A DNA stretch of 64,000 bases from Cryobacterium sp. BB307 (GCF_012274275.1 NZ_JAANZA010000001.1:868001-932000), one strand, 5' to 3'; numbered from the stretch's first letter, positions 8,756 to 18,677 are shown. Notes: generated from the sequence alone by a model not told the origin. A program made the numbers and translations.

Positions 8756-9903
8756 CAGGCGGCAAACGGCAGGAGCGGCGCGCCCGCCGCCCACACGCCG
8801 CGCACGTTGAAGCCGTTGTCGAGGATGACGGCATCCGCGGTGAACCCCGCCTTCAGGTACCCGAATGCGTGCTCGAGACCAAGCGTCCGCGCAGGGGTGA
8901 GGGTCAGCGCGGTGATCGCGGCGATTGGATGCACGCCAGCCTGCTCGACCGCGCAGCGCAGTGCCGCATCCTGGGTGAGGGTCGAGCCGGCGATGGTGTT
9001 GGTGCCGCTCAGCACAGCCAATCCGTCCCGCACGGTCACGTTGAGTGACCCCAGCTGGTAATCCCCGTCGACCGACCCGGCGGCGGCCATCGAGTCGGTG
9101 ATCAGGGCGATGCGGCCAGGGGCAGAGCGGAAGGTCATGCCGGCGACATCCGGATGCACGTGCAGTCCGTCGAGGATCAGTTCGATCGTCACGCGCTCGT
9201 CCTCGAACGCTGCGACGACCGGACCGGGCGCGCGGTGGTGGATGCCCGGCATCGCATTGAAGGCGTGCGAGAGGATGCGCGCCCCCCGGTCGAAGGCCTC
9301 GCGGGCCTGGTCGAAGTCGGCCTCGGTGTGCCCGACCGAGACGGCGATGCCGGCCTCGACGAGCACGTCGATGGTCTCCAGCGCGCCGGGCAGTTCGGGC
9401 GCGATGGTCACCTGGCGCAACGTGTCGCGTGCCGCGCCGATCAGCTCCTCGACCTCGAGCGGTTGCGGCTCGAGCAGGTAGGCGGGGTTGTGGGCGCCGC
9501 GGCGAGGCTGCGACAGGAACGGCCCCTCCAGGTGGGAGCCGAGGATGAGCGGGTCTGTATCGGCGAGGTCGGCGATGGTCGCGAGGCTCTCCAGGAGCCG
9601 CGGCAGCGGGTTCGCCACGAGACTCACCACCGAACGCGTAGTGCCGTGCGCGCGGTGGGTCGCCAGCCCTGCGGCGATCTCCTCGGCCGCGTCGTCGTAG
9701 GAGTGTCCTCCGCCGCCGTGCCCGTGCAGGTCGATGAAGCCGGGCACCAGCCAGTGGCCGCCGACGTCCACCGTCTCGTCGGCATCCGGGGGCATGCCGT
9801 CGCCTCCGGATGCGAGGATCGTGTCGCCATCGACGAGCATCCAGAAGTCGTCGACCTGCCCCGCGGCGTCGAGCTTCCGGGCGTGCTCGAAGAGAATGGT
9901 CAT
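8755..9903 (-). CDS. nagA: N-acetylglucosamine-6-phosphate deacetylase
   Basis: Amidohydrolase that removes acetate from GlcNAc-6-phosphate, the first committed step of amino-sugar use and cell-wall recycling. 382 residues. Motifs: metal-binding HGHGGGG after DL (60-66), HLEGPFL, SVGHTEA, HAFNAM, DGLHVHP and the catalytic Asp in LITDSMAAAG. The ATG at 9903 overlaps the stop of the upstream membrane protein (ATGA), so a much longer possible frame was rejected. No nagB or PTS gene lies beside it in this window. Confidence 0.94.
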   Translation of the reverse strand: MTILFEHARKLDAAGQVDDFWMLVDGDTILASGGDGMPPDADETVDVGGHWLVPGFIDLHGHGGGGHSYDDAAEEIAAGLATHRAHGTTRSVVSLVANPLPRLLESLATIADLADTDPLILGSHLEGPFLSQPRRGAHNPAYLLEPQPLEVEELIGAARDTLRQVTIAPELPGALETIDVLVEAGIAVSVGHTEADFDQAREAFDRGARILSHAFNAMPGIHHRAPGPVVAAFEDERVTIELILDGLHVHPDVAGMTFRSAPGRIALITDSMAAAGSVDGDYQLGSLNVTVRDGLAVLSGTNTIAGSTLTQDAALRCAVEQAGVHPIAAITALTLTPARTLGLEHAFGYLKAGFTADAVILDNGFNVRGVWAAGAPLLPFAA

Positions 9904-10268
9904 CCGGCCTGCCTCGCAAGTTCGGCGCGCGCGTTGATGATGCCGCTGACGAGCGCAACGCCGGCGAACAGGGCGCCGACGACCGGCTGATCCATCGCGA
10001 ACCAGGCCGCCGCGGCAGAACCCATGACGGCGACCTCCACCACTACTCGGCCTACGATGCCGAGCGGGAAGCGCGCCTTGGGTGAGCGGAAAAGCCCCCA
10101 GAGAACCGCGGCCGCCAGCGGCATCCCGATGCCGAAGCCGATGCCCGGCCAGGGGAGGGGCCAGGCGCTGAACCCCCAGAGTCCGAGCGAGAAGAGTGCG
10201 AACAGTTCCAGCAGGAACCTCAGCGCGTCGTTCGGCGTCAGTCGGAAATCCTCGGGAGGGCTCGCCAC
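9900..10268 (-). CDS. YrdB-like (DUF2568) small membrane protein
   Basis: 122 residues with four hydrophobic segments (about 15-35, 38-60, 68-90, 92-113) and the N-terminal NDALRFLLELFALFSLG typical of YrdB/DUF2568 proteins, whose function is unknown. The GTG at 10268 has TAGGCT (10275-10280) 6 nt upstream, predicting a leaderless message. It is translationally coupled to nagA by a 4-nt overlap, so a link to amino-sugar metabolism or the envelope is possible, but this is inference. Confidence 0.8.
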   Translation of the reverse strand: MASPPEDFRLTPNDALRFLLELFALFSLGLWGFSAWPLPWPGIGFGIGMPLAAAVLWGLFRSPKARFPLGIVGRVVVEVAVMGSAAAAWFAMDQPVVGALFAGVALVSGIINARAELARQAG

Positions 10269-10293
10269 AAGGCAAGCCTACGTCCGGGCTATG

Positions 10294-11163
10294 TCACTTG
10301 AAGATGATGGTGCGCTGCCCGTCGAGCAGCACGCGGTTCTCGGCGAACCACTTGACGGCCTGGGTGAGAGTGCGGCTTTCCTCGTCCTGGCCGATCGCGA
10401 CGAGCTGCTGCGGCGACTGGCTGTGGTCGACCCGCACCACGTTCTGCTCGATGATGGGGCCCTCGTCGAGGTCACTGGTCACGAAGTGCGCTGTGGCGCC
10501 GATGAGCTTGACGCCGCGCGCGTGAGCCTGTCGGTACGGGTTCGCGCCCTTGAACCCGGGGAGGAAGGAGTGGTGGATGTTGATGGCCCGTCCGGCGAGT
10601 CGATCGCACAGCTCGGGGGAGAGGATCTGCATGTACCGGGCCAGCACCACCAGCTCGATGTCGTACTGCTCGACCGCGGCCAGGATGCGCTCCTCGAACT
10701 CGAGCTTCTGCCCGGGGGAGAGCACAGGGTGCGACTCGAACGGGACCCCGTAGAAGTCGGCGAGGCCGCCGAGCTGCGGGTGGTTGCTGAGCACCAGCGG
10801 GACCTCGATCGGCAGGTGGCCGGCCCGCTGGCGGTACAGCAGGTCGTTCAGGCAGTGCCCCTCCTTGGAGACCAGCACCAGGGTGCGCATGTGGCGCGCG
10901 ACGACGTCGAGGGTGAGGTGCATGCCGAACCGGGCGACGACCGGGGCGAGAGCGCGCTCGAACACCTCGCGACTGGATGCGGACTCCACCTGCACGCGCA
11001 TGAAGAACCGGCCGGTGTCGAGGCTCGCGAACTGCTGCGACTCGGTGATGTTGCCTCCGGCCTCGACGATCGCGCCGCTGACAGCGTGCACGATCCCGGG
11101 CCGGTCGCTGCAGACCAGGGTCAGGACCCAGTGGGTGAGACCGTCCGCGTCAAGAAGTGCCAC
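10294..11163 (-). CDS. purU: Formyltetrahydrofolate deformylase
   Basis: Hydrolyses 10-formyl-THF to formate and THF, balancing the one-carbon pool. 289 residues: an N-terminal ACT domain (THWVLTLVCSDRPGIVHAVS) and a C-terminal formyltransferase-fold domain with IHHSFLPGF and the conserved GATAHFVTSDLDEGPII. The GTG at 11163 was chosen because TACGCT (11170-11175) lies 6 nt before it and because family members begin just before the HWVLTL strand; ATG 11190 is the alternative and has no ribosome site. It is divergent from glyA-folD, whose riboswitch senses a folate-stress signal, so the neighbours act in the same pathway. Confidence 0.94.
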   Translation of the reverse strand: MALLDADGLTHWVLTLVCSDRPGIVHAVSGAIVEAGGNITESQQFASLDTGRFFMRVQVESASSREVFERALAPVVARFGMHLTLDVVARHMRTLVLVSKEGHCLNDLLYRQRAGHLPIEVPLVLSNHPQLGGLADFYGVPFESHPVLSPGQKLEFEERILAAVEQYDIELVVLARYMQILSPELCDRLAGRAINIHHSFLPGFKGANPYRQAHARGVKLIGATAHFVTSDLDEGPIIEQNVVRVDHSQSPQQLVAIGQDEESRTLTQAVKWFAENRVLLDGQRTIIFK

Positions 11164-11205
11164 CGATCCAGCGTATTGGATGCCGCGCATCCGGCTGCAC
11201 GCGAG

Positions 11206-11293
11206 TAGACTGGCGCGGTCGCAACTGGCGTTCGGGTGGAGCACCACCGGGGAGTGACAAGCAAGCGAATCGGCCGTACGCCTGGGCCGAAAC
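11206..11293 (+). promoter_or_regulatory. ZTP (pfl) riboswitch with promoter, upstream of glyA-folD
   Basis: A TAGACT -10 box (11206-11211) is followed by an RNA leader that carries the ZTP/pfl hallmarks in order: ACTGGCG, a GGTGG-AGCA-CCACC hairpin (about 11236-11249), GGGGAG directly after it, and the distal GGCCG-TA-CGCCTGGGCC (11272-11288) that forms the pseudoknot and ligand site. ZTP riboswitches respond to ZMP/ZTP, which build up when 10-formyl-THF is short, and turn on glyA, folD and purine genes. No U-run terminator is seen before the Shine-Dalgarno GAGGAG (11328-11333), so control of translation initiation is more likely. Confidence 0.93.
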
Positions 11294-11340
11294 GGATACC
11301 GTTATAAAGACATCCGAGAATGCTTGTGAGGAGCCCACAC

Positions 11341-12624
11341 GTGTCCCGTCTACCCTCCACCTTCACCGATCCGCTCGAGAGCGTTGATCCGGAAATCGCG
11401 GCCGTCCTCCAGCAGGAACTCGGTCGGCAGCGCGACTACCTCGAGATGATCGCGAGCGAGAATTTCGTGCCGCGTGCGGTGCTCGAGTCGGCCGGTTCGG
11501 TGCTCACCAACAAGTACGCGGAGGGGTACCCGGGCCGCCGCTATTACGGCGGATGCGAGTACGTCGACGTCGCAGAGCAGCTCGCCATCGACCGGGCCAA
11601 GTCGCTGTTCGGTGCCGAGTATGCCAACGTCCAGCCGCACTCGGGTGCCACGGCCAACGCTGCGGTCCTCTCGGCCATCGCCGACCCGGGCGACACCATC
11701 CTCGGCCTCGAGCTCGCCCACGGCGGTCACCTGACCCACGGCATGAAGCTCAACTTCTCCGGCAAGCTGTACAACGTCGCCAGCTACGGCGTCGACCCGG
11801 AGACCTTCCGCATCGACATGGAGGTCGTGCGCGACAAGGCGCTCGAGAGCCGCCCGAAGGTCATCATCGCCGGTTGGTCGGCGTACCCGCGCCAGCTCGA
11901 CTTCGAGGCGTTCCGCGCCATCGCCGACGAGGTGGGTGCGAAGCTGTGGGTCGACATGGCGCACTTCGCCGGACTGGTCGCCGCCGGGCTGCACCCGAAC
12001 CCGGTGCCCTACGCCGACGTTGTCTCCAGCACCGTGCACAAGACCCTCGCCGGGCCGCGCTCCGGCTTCATCCTCAGCCGCGACACCGAGCTGGCCAAGA
12101 AGCTCAACTCGAACGTGTTCCCCGGCCAACAGGGCGGCCCGCTCATGCACATCATCGCGGCCAAGGCGACCGCCTTCCTGCTCGCCGCCAGTGACGAGTT
12201 CCGTGACCGCCAGGAGCGCACCGTCCGGGGCGCCAAGCTGCTCGCCGCGAGTCTCACCACGGACGACTCCCGTGCGGCCGGCGTCGACGTGCTCACCGGC
12301 GGCACCGATGTGCACCTGGTGCTCGCCGACCTGCGCGAATCCCCCATTGACGGCAAGCAGGCGGAGGATGTGCTGCACTCAGTTGGCATCACCGTCAACC
12401 GCAACTCGGTGCCGTTCGACCCTCGCCCGCCGATGGTCACCTCCGGTGTGCGCATCGGCACCCCGGCGCTCGCGACCCGCGGCTTCGACGACCCCGAGTT
12501 CACCGAGGTGGCCGACGTCATCGCCGCGGCGCTGCGCCCGGATCCGGATGTCGCTGGTCTCCGCGCCCGCGTGAAGACCCTCACCGATGCGTTCCCGCTC
12601 TACCCCGGCCTCGAGCAGTGGTGA
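11341..12624 (+). CDS. glyA: Serine hydroxymethyltransferase
   Basis: PLP enzyme converting serine and THF to glycine and 5,10-methylene-THF. 427 residues; GTG at 11341 is 7 nt after GAGGAG. Motifs: [40 protein letters not shown] and the PLP lysine in [13 protein letters not shown]. First gene of the riboswitch-controlled operon with folD 25 bp downstream. Confidence 0.97.
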   Translation: MSRLPSTFTDPLESVDPEIAAVLQQELGRQRDYLEMIASENFVPRAVLESAGSVLTNKYAEGYPGRRYYGGCEYVDVAEQLAIDRAKSLFGAEYANVQPHSGATANAAVLSAIADPGDTILGLELAHGGHLTHGMKLNFSGKLYNVASYGVDPETFRIDMEVVRDKALESRPKVIIAGWSAYPRQLDFEAFRAIADEVGAKLWVDMAHFAGLVAAGLHPNPVPYADVVSSTVHKTLAGPRSGFILSRDTELAKKLNSNVFPGQQGGPLMHIIAAKATAFLLAASDEFRDRQERTVRGAKLLAASLTTDDSRAAGVDVLTGGTDVHLVLADLRESPIDGKQAEDVLHSVGITVNRNSVPFDPRPPMVTSGVRIGTPALATRGFDDPEFTEVADVIAAALRPDPDVAGLRARVKTLTDAFPLYPGLEQW

Positions 12625-12649
12625 GAAGGCAGCACGAGAGAGTAAGCCA

Positions 12650-13540
12650 ATGACCGCACGCATCCTCGACGGCAAAGCCACAGCGGCGGCGATCAAGAAC
12701 GAGCTCCGCGAGCGGGTCGCGGTGCTGCACGCCAACGGTGTGCGGCCCGGCCTCGGCACGGTGCTCGTCGGCGACGATCCCGGCTCCAAGTGGTACGTCG
12801 CCGGCAAGCACCGCGACTGCGCCGAGGTGGGCATCGAGTCGGTCCGCCGCGACCTCCCAGCTGACACGACTGCGGCCCAACTCGATGACGTCATCGACGA
12901 GCTGAACGCCGACCCGGCGACAACCGGGTACATCGTGCAGCTTCCGTTGCCGCCGCAGCTCGACACCCACGCAGTGCTCGAGCGGATCGACCCCAGCAAG
13001 GACGCCGACGGCCTGCATCCGACCAACCTCGGCCGGTTGGTGCTGAACGTGGGCGAACCGCTGAACTCGCCGCTGCCGTGCACGCCGCTGGGCATCATCC
13101 AGCTCGTCGAGCGGCACGGCATCAGCTGGTCGGGCAAGAACGTCGTTGTCGTCGGCCGCGGCGTCACCGTCGGCCGCGCGATCGGCCCATTGCTGACCCG
13201 TCGCGAATACAACGCCACCGTCACGCTGACCCACACCGGCACCGTCGACCTGGTCGAGCATCTGCGCCACGCTGACGTCGTGATCGCGGCCGCCGGCGTG
13301 CCCGGACTGATCACGTCCGCGCACATCCGTCCCGGTGCCGTGGTGCTCGACGTCGGCGTCAGCCGGGTTGAGGACGGCGAGGGCGGCAGTCGGGTCGCCG
13401 GAGATGTGGCCGACGGCGTGGCGGATCACGCGGGCTGGATCTCACCCAACCCGGGCGGTGTCGGCCCGATGACCAGGGCGATGCTGCTCAGCAACGTCGT
13501 GGAGATCGCGGAGCGCTCGCTCGGCTACTCGCCCGCGTAA
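12650..13540 (+). CDS. folD: Bifunctional methylene-THF dehydrogenase/cyclohydrolase
   Basis: Interconverts 5,10-methylene-THF and 10-formyl-THF. 296 residues; ATG at 12650 after GAGAGAGTAAG. Motifs: [13 protein letters not shown] with the catalytic Lys, [16 protein letters not shown]-like [16 protein letters not shown] and the NADP loop [17 protein letters not shown]; the C-terminal [13 protein letters not shown] is conserved. Downstream of glyA under the ZTP riboswitch. Its last 16 nt overlap the convergent lipoprotein gene. Confidence 0.97.
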   Translation: MTARILDGKATAAAIKNELRERVAVLHANGVRPGLGTVLVGDDPGSKWYVAGKHRDCAEVGIESVRRDLPADTTAAQLDDVIDELNADPATTGYIVQLPLPPQLDTHAVLERIDPSKDADGLHPTNLGRLVLNVGEPLNSPLPCTPLGIIQLVERHGISWSGKNVVVVGRGVTVGRAIGPLLTRREYNATVTLTHTGTVDLVEHLRHADVVIAAAGVPGLITSAHIRPGAVVLDVGVSRVEDGEGGSRVAGDVADGVADHAGWISPNPGGVGPMTRAMLLSNVVEIAERSLGYSPA

Positions 13541-14286
13541 CCGATCCCGCAGAACACGCCGGTGCCTGCGCGGCTGGGGTCCCAGCCGTCAACGTCCTCG
13601 AGGCCGGATGCCATCCCCAGCTCGGTGATGGTCGCGGTGCAGGACTCGATGGTGGCATTCGTTTCCGGCAGCACCGAGAAGCCGTAGTTGCCCAGCTGCC
13701 ACAGCGTGTCATCCGGAACCCCGCTCGGGGACTCGAAGCTCGCGATGCCGTAGGCGTTGTCGGAGATCGCCCACGCGTACCCGGCGAAGCAATTGTCGAT
13801 GTCCGGGGGCTGGATGACCGCGCCGCCGATCGCAGCGCGAGCCATGTACGGGTTGCCGAACCAGAGTTCGATGGGAGACGCGAACTCGAGGCCCGGGGTG
13901 TCGCTGATGAAGTCGACGCGCATGAGGGTCGCGCCATAGCGCTGCAGGTAGGCCTCGTCGATCGGGGTGCGTCCGGTCCCCTCGGCGCAGGCCGTGACGT
14001 ACTGGTCGGTCAGCTCGGCGACTTCCGGGTTGTCGAAGACGACGGGCTGGTGGCCTTCCATCCGGATGCCGATGGTGCGTCCGTCGATCGAGCGCACCTT
14101 CGCATCGAGGGTGAACAGCACGTCACTTGCGACGGGCTCCGGTTCGGCGCTGGCCGATGGCTCGGTGACCGGTGCGGCGGGGGTCGTCTCTGCTGGCAGC
14201 GGATCCGTTGCCGCAGCCGCGCAACCCACCAGAGTTGACGCAACAAGCAACGCCGCGATCCCCGCCCAAACGCGCGATGATGCCAC
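13525..14286 (-). CDS. Putative lipoprotein of unknown function
   Basis: 253 residues. The GTG at 14286 is preferred over ATG 14310 because AAGGAGGGG lies directly before it; the resulting protein has a clean lipoprotein signal ending in the lipobox LVGC. A Pro/Glu/Thr/Ala-rich linker follows, then a globular domain rich in acidic and aromatic residues with several Cys (CAEGTG, DNCFAGY, ESCTATI, VFCGIGY) that could form disulfides. No family recognised. It ends inside the 3' end of folD (convergent). Confidence 0.75.
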   Translation of the reverse strand: MASSRVWAGIAALLVASTLVGCAAAATDPLPAETTPAAPVTEPSASAEPEPVASDVLFTLDAKVRSIDGRTIGIRMEGHQPVVFDNPEVAELTDQYVTACAEGTGRTPIDEAYLQRYGATLMRVDFISDTPGLEFASPIELWFGNPYMARAAIGGAVIQPPDIDNCFAGYAWAISDNAYGIASFESPSGVPDDTLWQLGNYGFSVLPETNATIESCTATITELGMASGLEDVDGWDPSRAGTGVFCGIGYAGE

Positions 14287-14333
14287 GCGCCCCCTCCTTG
14301 TCTTCGACATGAAGAATATCGCGTCGCAGGCGC

Positions 14334-15494
14334 TCAGAAATCCCGTTGCGCTCCACCAGACGCGGTAACGACGAACGTATCAGGCTGCCCGAGGCCGTGC
14401 TCCGCGAATGCGCCATCGATAGCAACCCGTAACAGTGACAGCGCGTCGTTCGGGACCAGAGCGATCACGGAGCCGCCGAAACCGGCTCCGGTCATGCGAG
14501 CGCCTAGGGCGCCGTTCGCGTTCGCGGTCTCAACCGCGAGGTCCAATTCCGGCGTCGATACCTCGAAATCGTTCCGCAGCGACAGGTGGGAGTCGTCAAG
14601 GAACGGGCCGATCGCCGCCGGTCCCCGCTCGCGCAGGGTGCGCACAGTGTCGAGCACGCGCTGGTTCTCGGTGACCACGTGCCGGACGCGCCGGAAGGTG
14701 ACGTCGTCGAGGACCTGCCGCGCCTCATCGAGCCGGTCCGCCCGGAGCTCGCGCAGCGACGGCACGCCCAGTTCGCGCGCGCCGCGCTCGCACGCCTCCC
14801 GCCGCTCGGCGTACTCGCCGCCCGCTGTGGAGTGCTGCACCCCGGTGTCGATCACCGCTATCGCGAGGCCGGCCTCGGCGAAGCCCAGCGGGATCGGTTC
14901 GGCGTCCATCCCGCGGCAGTCGAGGAACACCGCGGAATCCTTTCTGCCGAACAGTGCTGCGTACTGGTCCATGATCCCGGTCGGCGCTCCGACGGCGGCG
15001 TTCTCGGCGCGCTGACACACCTGGGCGAGCGTCTGCCGGTCGAGGCCCAGCTGCCACACGTCGTTCAGGGCGATCGCCACCGCGCACTCCACCGCGGCGG
15101 ACGAGGACAGGCCGGCGCCGACCGGCACATCCGAGTCGATGAAGATGTCGACGCCCGGGACGGCGCCCAGGTCGACGCCGAACTCGCCGAGCGCCCACGC
15201 GACGCCGAGCGGGTACGCCGACCACTCACCCAATTGGCCGGGTCGCAGCTCGACCATGCTGAGCGCGGCGACCTCGTCGGCGTAGGTGCTCGCCACGCGC
15301 ATCCGGCGGTCGTCGCGGACGCCGACGGCCACGACGGTGCGCCGGTCGATCGCGAACGGCAGCACGAAGCCTTCGTTGTAGTCGGTGTGCTCGCCGATCA
15401 GGTTGACGCGCCCTGGTGCCGACCAGACGCCGGCCGGTTCGCTCTTGAACGCGTTGCGGAAGCCGTCCCTGACGTCGTCGCGGAGATCACTCAT
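14334..15494 (-). CDS. galK: Galactokinase
   Basis: Phosphorylates alpha-D-galactose to galactose-1-phosphate (Leloir pathway). 386 residues; galactokinase signature GRVNLIGEHTDYNEGFVLP near 28-46, GHMP ATP loop PVGAGLSSSAAVE (about 122-134) and the C-terminal GARMTGAGFGGS. Starts at ATG 15494, overlapping the galT stop by ATGA, so galT-galK is an operon. galE is not in the window. Confidence 0.96.
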   Translation of the reverse strand: MSDLRDDVRDGFRNAFKSEPAGVWSAPGRVNLIGEHTDYNEGFVLPFAIDRRTVVAVGVRDDRRMRVASTYADEVAALSMVELRPGQLGEWSAYPLGVAWALGEFGVDLGAVPGVDIFIDSDVPVGAGLSSSAAVECAVAIALNDVWQLGLDRQTLAQVCQRAENAAVGAPTGIMDQYAALFGRKDSAVFLDCRGMDAEPIPLGFAEAGLAIAVIDTGVQHSTAGGEYAERREACERGARELGVPSLRELRADRLDEARQVLDDVTFRRVRHVVTENQRVLDTVRTLRERGPAAIGPFLDDSHLSLRNDFEVSTPELDLAVETANANGALGARMTGAGFGGSVIALVPNDALSLLRVAIDGAFAEHGLGQPDTFVVTASGGAQRDF

Positions 15495-16594
15495 GACCGT
15501 TCGATCCCTTCTCGTAGCTGCTGCGCAGCGGCCTCTGGCGGGACATCGGCGATCCAGGCGCCCATCGTCGCCTCGGAGGCGGCGAGGTACTTGAGCTTGT
15601 CGTCCGCGCGGCGCGGGCTGACCAGCTGCAGCATGAGCCGGATCTCGCCGCGGTGGCTGATCACGGGCGCCTGGTGCCAGGCCGCGATGTACGGCGTCGG
15701 GGTGTCATAGAGGGCGTCGAGGCCGCGCAGAATGCGTCGGTACATGCCGGCGAGCTCGTCGCGTTCCTCGTCGCTGGTTTCGGCGAGATCCGGCACATGC
15801 CTGTGGGGCAGCAGGTGCACCTCGAGCGGCCACCGTGCGGCGAAGGGGACGAACGCGCTCCAGTGCCTGCCTGCGAGCACAACGCGGTCCGACGCGAGCT
15901 CCGACACCAGGAGGTCCTCGAACAGGTCCGGGCCGTACTGCTCGACAGACTGGATCACGCGGGTGGTCCTGGGTGTCACGAACGGGTAGGCGTAGATCTG
16001 GCCGTGCGGATGCTGCAGGGTAACGCCGATCTGCTCGCCGCGGTTCTCGAACGGGAAGACTTGCTGCACGCCGGGCAGTTCGGACAGCGCGGCGGTGCGG
16101 TCCGCGAGCGCCTCGATCACGGTGCGCACGCGCGACTCGCTCAGCTCGGCGAGGGAGCCGCTCGTGCCGGGCGCGAAGCACACCACCTCACAGCGGCCGA
16201 CGGCCGCGAGCTCACGACCCAAACCGAGCCCGGTGACCTCGGCCAGCGCATCCGGAGCCGACTGATCCCCCAGGGCCGGGCCGAAGGCGGGCGACCGGTT
16301 CTCGAACACCGCGACGTCGTAGTTGTCGGGGATCTCGGATGCGTTGCCCGGACTCTGCGGGGCGAGCGGGTCCCGGTCGGGTGGCGGGAGCACGACCCGG
16401 TCCTGGCGCGCGTCGGCGATCGAAACCCATTCGCCGGTGAAGACGTCCTGGCGCATCCTCGGTGTGGCCGGGCGCGGGTCGAGCTTCCGCTCGTCGATCG
16501 AACGATGGCCGTCAAGCGTCGTGTCGGCGTCGTCGAAGTAGAACAGCTCGCGCCCGTCGGCGAGCACGTGGGCGGTCTTGGCGATACCGGACAC
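15491..16594 (-). CDS. galT: Galactose-1-phosphate uridylyltransferase
   Basis: Exchanges UMP between UDP-glucose and galactose-1-phosphate. 367 residues; GTG at 16594 follows GGGAGG. The active-site HPHGQ stretch (LQHPHGQIYAYPF) holds the nucleophilic His; the second GalT half contains HLLPHRHVPDL. First gene of galT-galK. A TACCGT box on the minus strand (16619-16624) could be its -10, overlapping the start of galM. Confidence 0.95.
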   Translation of the reverse strand: MSGIAKTAHVLADGRELFYFDDADTTLDGHRSIDERKLDPRPATPRMRQDVFTGEWVSIADARQDRVVLPPPDRDPLAPQSPGNASEIPDNYDVAVFENRSPAFGPALGDQSAPDALAEVTGLGLGRELAAVGRCEVVCFAPGTSGSLAELSESRVRTVIEALADRTAALSELPGVQQVFPFENRGEQIGVTLQHPHGQIYAYPFVTPRTTRVIQSVEQYGPDLFEDLLVSELASDRVVLAGRHWSAFVPFAARWPLEVHLLPHRHVPDLAETSDEERDELAGMYRRILRGLDALYDTPTPYIAAWHQAPVISHRGEIRLMLQLVSPRRADDKLKYLAASEATMGAWIADVPPEAAAQQLREGIERS

Positions 16595-16621
16595 GAACCC
16601 TCCCGCGTTTAGGCTGACGGT

Positions 16622-17551
16622 ATGCGTGCAACCGGGGAACAGTTCGAACTGTCTCGATCGCAGGATGGCGGACAATCGAGGGCAATCATAACCGAGCTGG
16701 CTGCAGCGCTCCGGGTGCTGGAGGTGGATGGCGAGGCTCTCACCGAGACGTACCCGGACACGACCCTGCCGCCGTTCGGCAACGGGATCGTGCTGTCGCC
16801 CTGGCCCAATCGCATCCGGGACGGACGCTGGATGCTGCACGGTTCCCCGCAGCAGCTGGCGCTGACCGAACCCGACCGCGGGAACGCCATCCACGGGCTG
16901 CTGCGGTCGACGCCGTACCGCGTGACAGAGCGGGAGGGGCACGCGATCGCCCTGGCGGCGACGATCTATCCGCAGAAGGGCTACCCGTTCGTGGTCGATA
17001 CGTCGGTGCGCTACGAGCTCGTGGGCGACGGGATCACGGTGACGCATCGGTTCTTGAACCGCTCGGACGCTGCCGCGCCGGTCGCGGTCGGCGCGCATCC
17101 GTTCCTCCGGGTCGGCGATGCGCCGATCGAAGAGCTCACCCTCACCGTCGACGCATCGACGCTGTTCGAGGTCGATGAGCGGATGAACCCGATACGCGAG
17201 GTGCCGGTCGATGGCACCGATTATGACCTGCGCGCCGGCCGCCGGGTCGGAGAGCTGCAATTGGATGTCGCGTTCGGCGCCGTGAGCACCGATGACGACG
17301 CCATCGCGCATCACCGGTTGACCGCGCCCGACGGCCGGTACACCGAGCTGTGGCAGGGGCCGGAGTTCGGCTGGGTGCAGGCGTTCACCGCCCGCGACTA
17401 CCCGCGGCCGGATGGTGCTGGGTTGGCGGTCGCGATTGAGCCGATGACGGCGCCGCCGGACGCGTTCAACTCCGGCGACGGGGTGCGCTGGCTCGAGCCG
17501 GATGAATCCTGGGAGGCAGCGTGGGGCATTCGCAGGGGGGTGCGGGGGTGA
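16622..17551 (+). CDS. galM: Aldose 1-epimerase (mutarotase) family
   Basis: Interconverts alpha and beta anomers of galactose or glucose. 309 residues with the catalytic stretch NAIHGLLRS (His), GAHPFLRVG (second His) and a late Glu in VAIEPMTAPPDAFN. Family members of this length are the actinobacterial GalM-like group. TAGGCT at 16610-16615 lies 6 nt from the ATG, so it is probably leaderless and fires divergently from galT across a 27-bp gap. Confidence 0.88.
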   Translation: MRATGEQFELSRSQDGGQSRAIITELAAALRVLEVDGEALTETYPDTTLPPFGNGIVLSPWPNRIRDGRWMLHGSPQQLALTEPDRGNAIHGLLRSTPYRVTEREGHAIALAATIYPQKGYPFVVDTSVRYELVGDGITVTHRFLNRSDAAAPVAVGAHPFLRVGDAPIEELTLTVDASTLFEVDERMNPIREVPVDGTDYDLRAGRRVGELQLDVAFGAVSTDDDAIAHHRLTAPDGRYTELWQGPEFGWVQAFTARDYPRPDGAGLAVAIEPMTAPPDAFNSGDGVRWLEPDESWEAAWGIRRGVRG

Positions 17552-18606
17552 CTTCGGAACCGACTGTCGCCGACATCCGGCGCTGGAAGCGGTATCTGGC
17601 AGCCGAGCGCGCGGAGGGCGCCGTGTACCGCGACCTCGCCGCGCGGCGGGAGGGCGAGGAGCGGGAGATCCTGCTCGCGCTCGCCGAAGCGGAGAAGCGG
17701 CACGAGGCGCACTGGGTGGCCCTGCTGGGCGACGAGGCCAGCACCGTGTCGACGCGAGGGGATCTGCGCACCCGGATGCTCGGCTGGTTTGCCCGCCGTT
17801 TCGGCTCGGTGTTCGTGCTGGCGCTCGCGCAGCGCGCAGAGTCGCGCTCGCCGTACGAGTCGGAGCGGGATGCGACGCCGAGCATGGCGGCGGACGAGCG
17901 CATCCACGGCGAGGTGGTGCGGGCGCTGGCCGAGCGGGGGCGCAACCGGATCTCGGGCACCTTCCGTGCCGCCGTGTTCGGCGCTAACGACGGGCTGGTG
18001 AGCAATCTCGCGCTCGTGCTGGGCGTCGGCGCGACGGGCGTGTCGGCCCAATTCGTGTTGGTCACCGGCATCGCCGGTCTTCTCGCGGGTGCGCTGTCGA
18101 TGGGCGCGGGGGAGTACGTCTCGGTGAGCTCGCAGCGGGAGTTGCTGGACGCATCAGAGCCCGACCCTGCCTCACGCGGCGCCATTCCCCAGCTCGACGT
18201 GAACGCGAACGAGCTCGCGCTGGTGTACCGGGCGCGCGGGATGGGAGCCGACGAGGCGCAGGAGCTGGCGAACTCCGTGCTGGGCGGTGCGGACATGGGT
18301 TCCGCACGGGAACGCTCCAGCGACGTCGTCGGAACCGGGATGCGCGCGGCGATCTCGTCCTTCTTCTTCTTCGCCGGCGGTGCGATCATCCCGGTCATCC
18401 CGTACCTGTTCGGCGCCGGCGGATTCGCGGCGATCATCACCTCTGCGGTGTTGGTGGGCATCGCGCTGCTGGCGACCGGTGCGGTCGTCGGGGTGCTGTC
18501 GGGAGCGTCGCCGCTGAAGCGTGCGCTGCGGCAGCTGGCGATTGGGTACGCGGCCGCCGCCGTGACGTACGGGCTGGGGCTGCTGGTCGGGCCGCTGCTG
18601 GGCTAG
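17548..18606 (+). CDS. Ferritin-like/VIT1 fusion iron transporter (Er-VIT, MbfA-like)
   Basis: 352 residues in two parts. The N-terminal 110 or so form a ferritin/erythrin-like four-helix domain with Glu-rich iron-ligand motifs (ERAEGAVYRDLA, EREILLALAEAEKRHEAHW). The rest is a VIT1/CCC1 membrane domain with about five helices beginning at GTFRAAVFGANDGLVSNLALV, including the family's cytosolic loop with acidic and Met residues (GAGEYVSVSSQRELLD, VLGGADMGSARERSS). Characterised relatives (MbfA) export iron and protect from peroxide stress. GTG at 17548 overlaps the galM stop (GTGA). Functional role is inferred. Confidence 0.85.
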   Translation: MTSEPTVADIRRWKRYLAAERAEGAVYRDLAARREGEEREILLALAEAEKRHEAHWVALLGDEASTVSTRGDLRTRMLGWFARRFGSVFVLALAQRAESRSPYESERDATPSMAADERIHGEVVRALAERGRNRISGTFRAAVFGANDGLVSNLALVLGVGATGVSAQFVLVTGIAGLLAGALSMGAGEYVSVSSQRELLDASEPDPASRGAIPQLDVNANELALVYRARGMGADEAQELANSVLGGADMGSARERSSDVVGTGMRAAISSFFFFAGGAIIPVIPYLFGAGGFAAIITSAVLVGIALLATGAVVGVLSGASPLKRALRQLAIGYAAAAVTYGLGLLVGPLLG

Positions 18607-18677
18607 CCCGCCCTCACTGGTCGAGCTCCCCGGTGGTCGAGCTTGTCGAGACCAGTCACGCGCGGGTGCACTTGCCC

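Noticed and set aside
8501..9958. 485-codon frame overlapping nagA on the same strand
   Set aside because: Arg/Pro-rich shadow in another frame of nagA; no ribosome site or family match.
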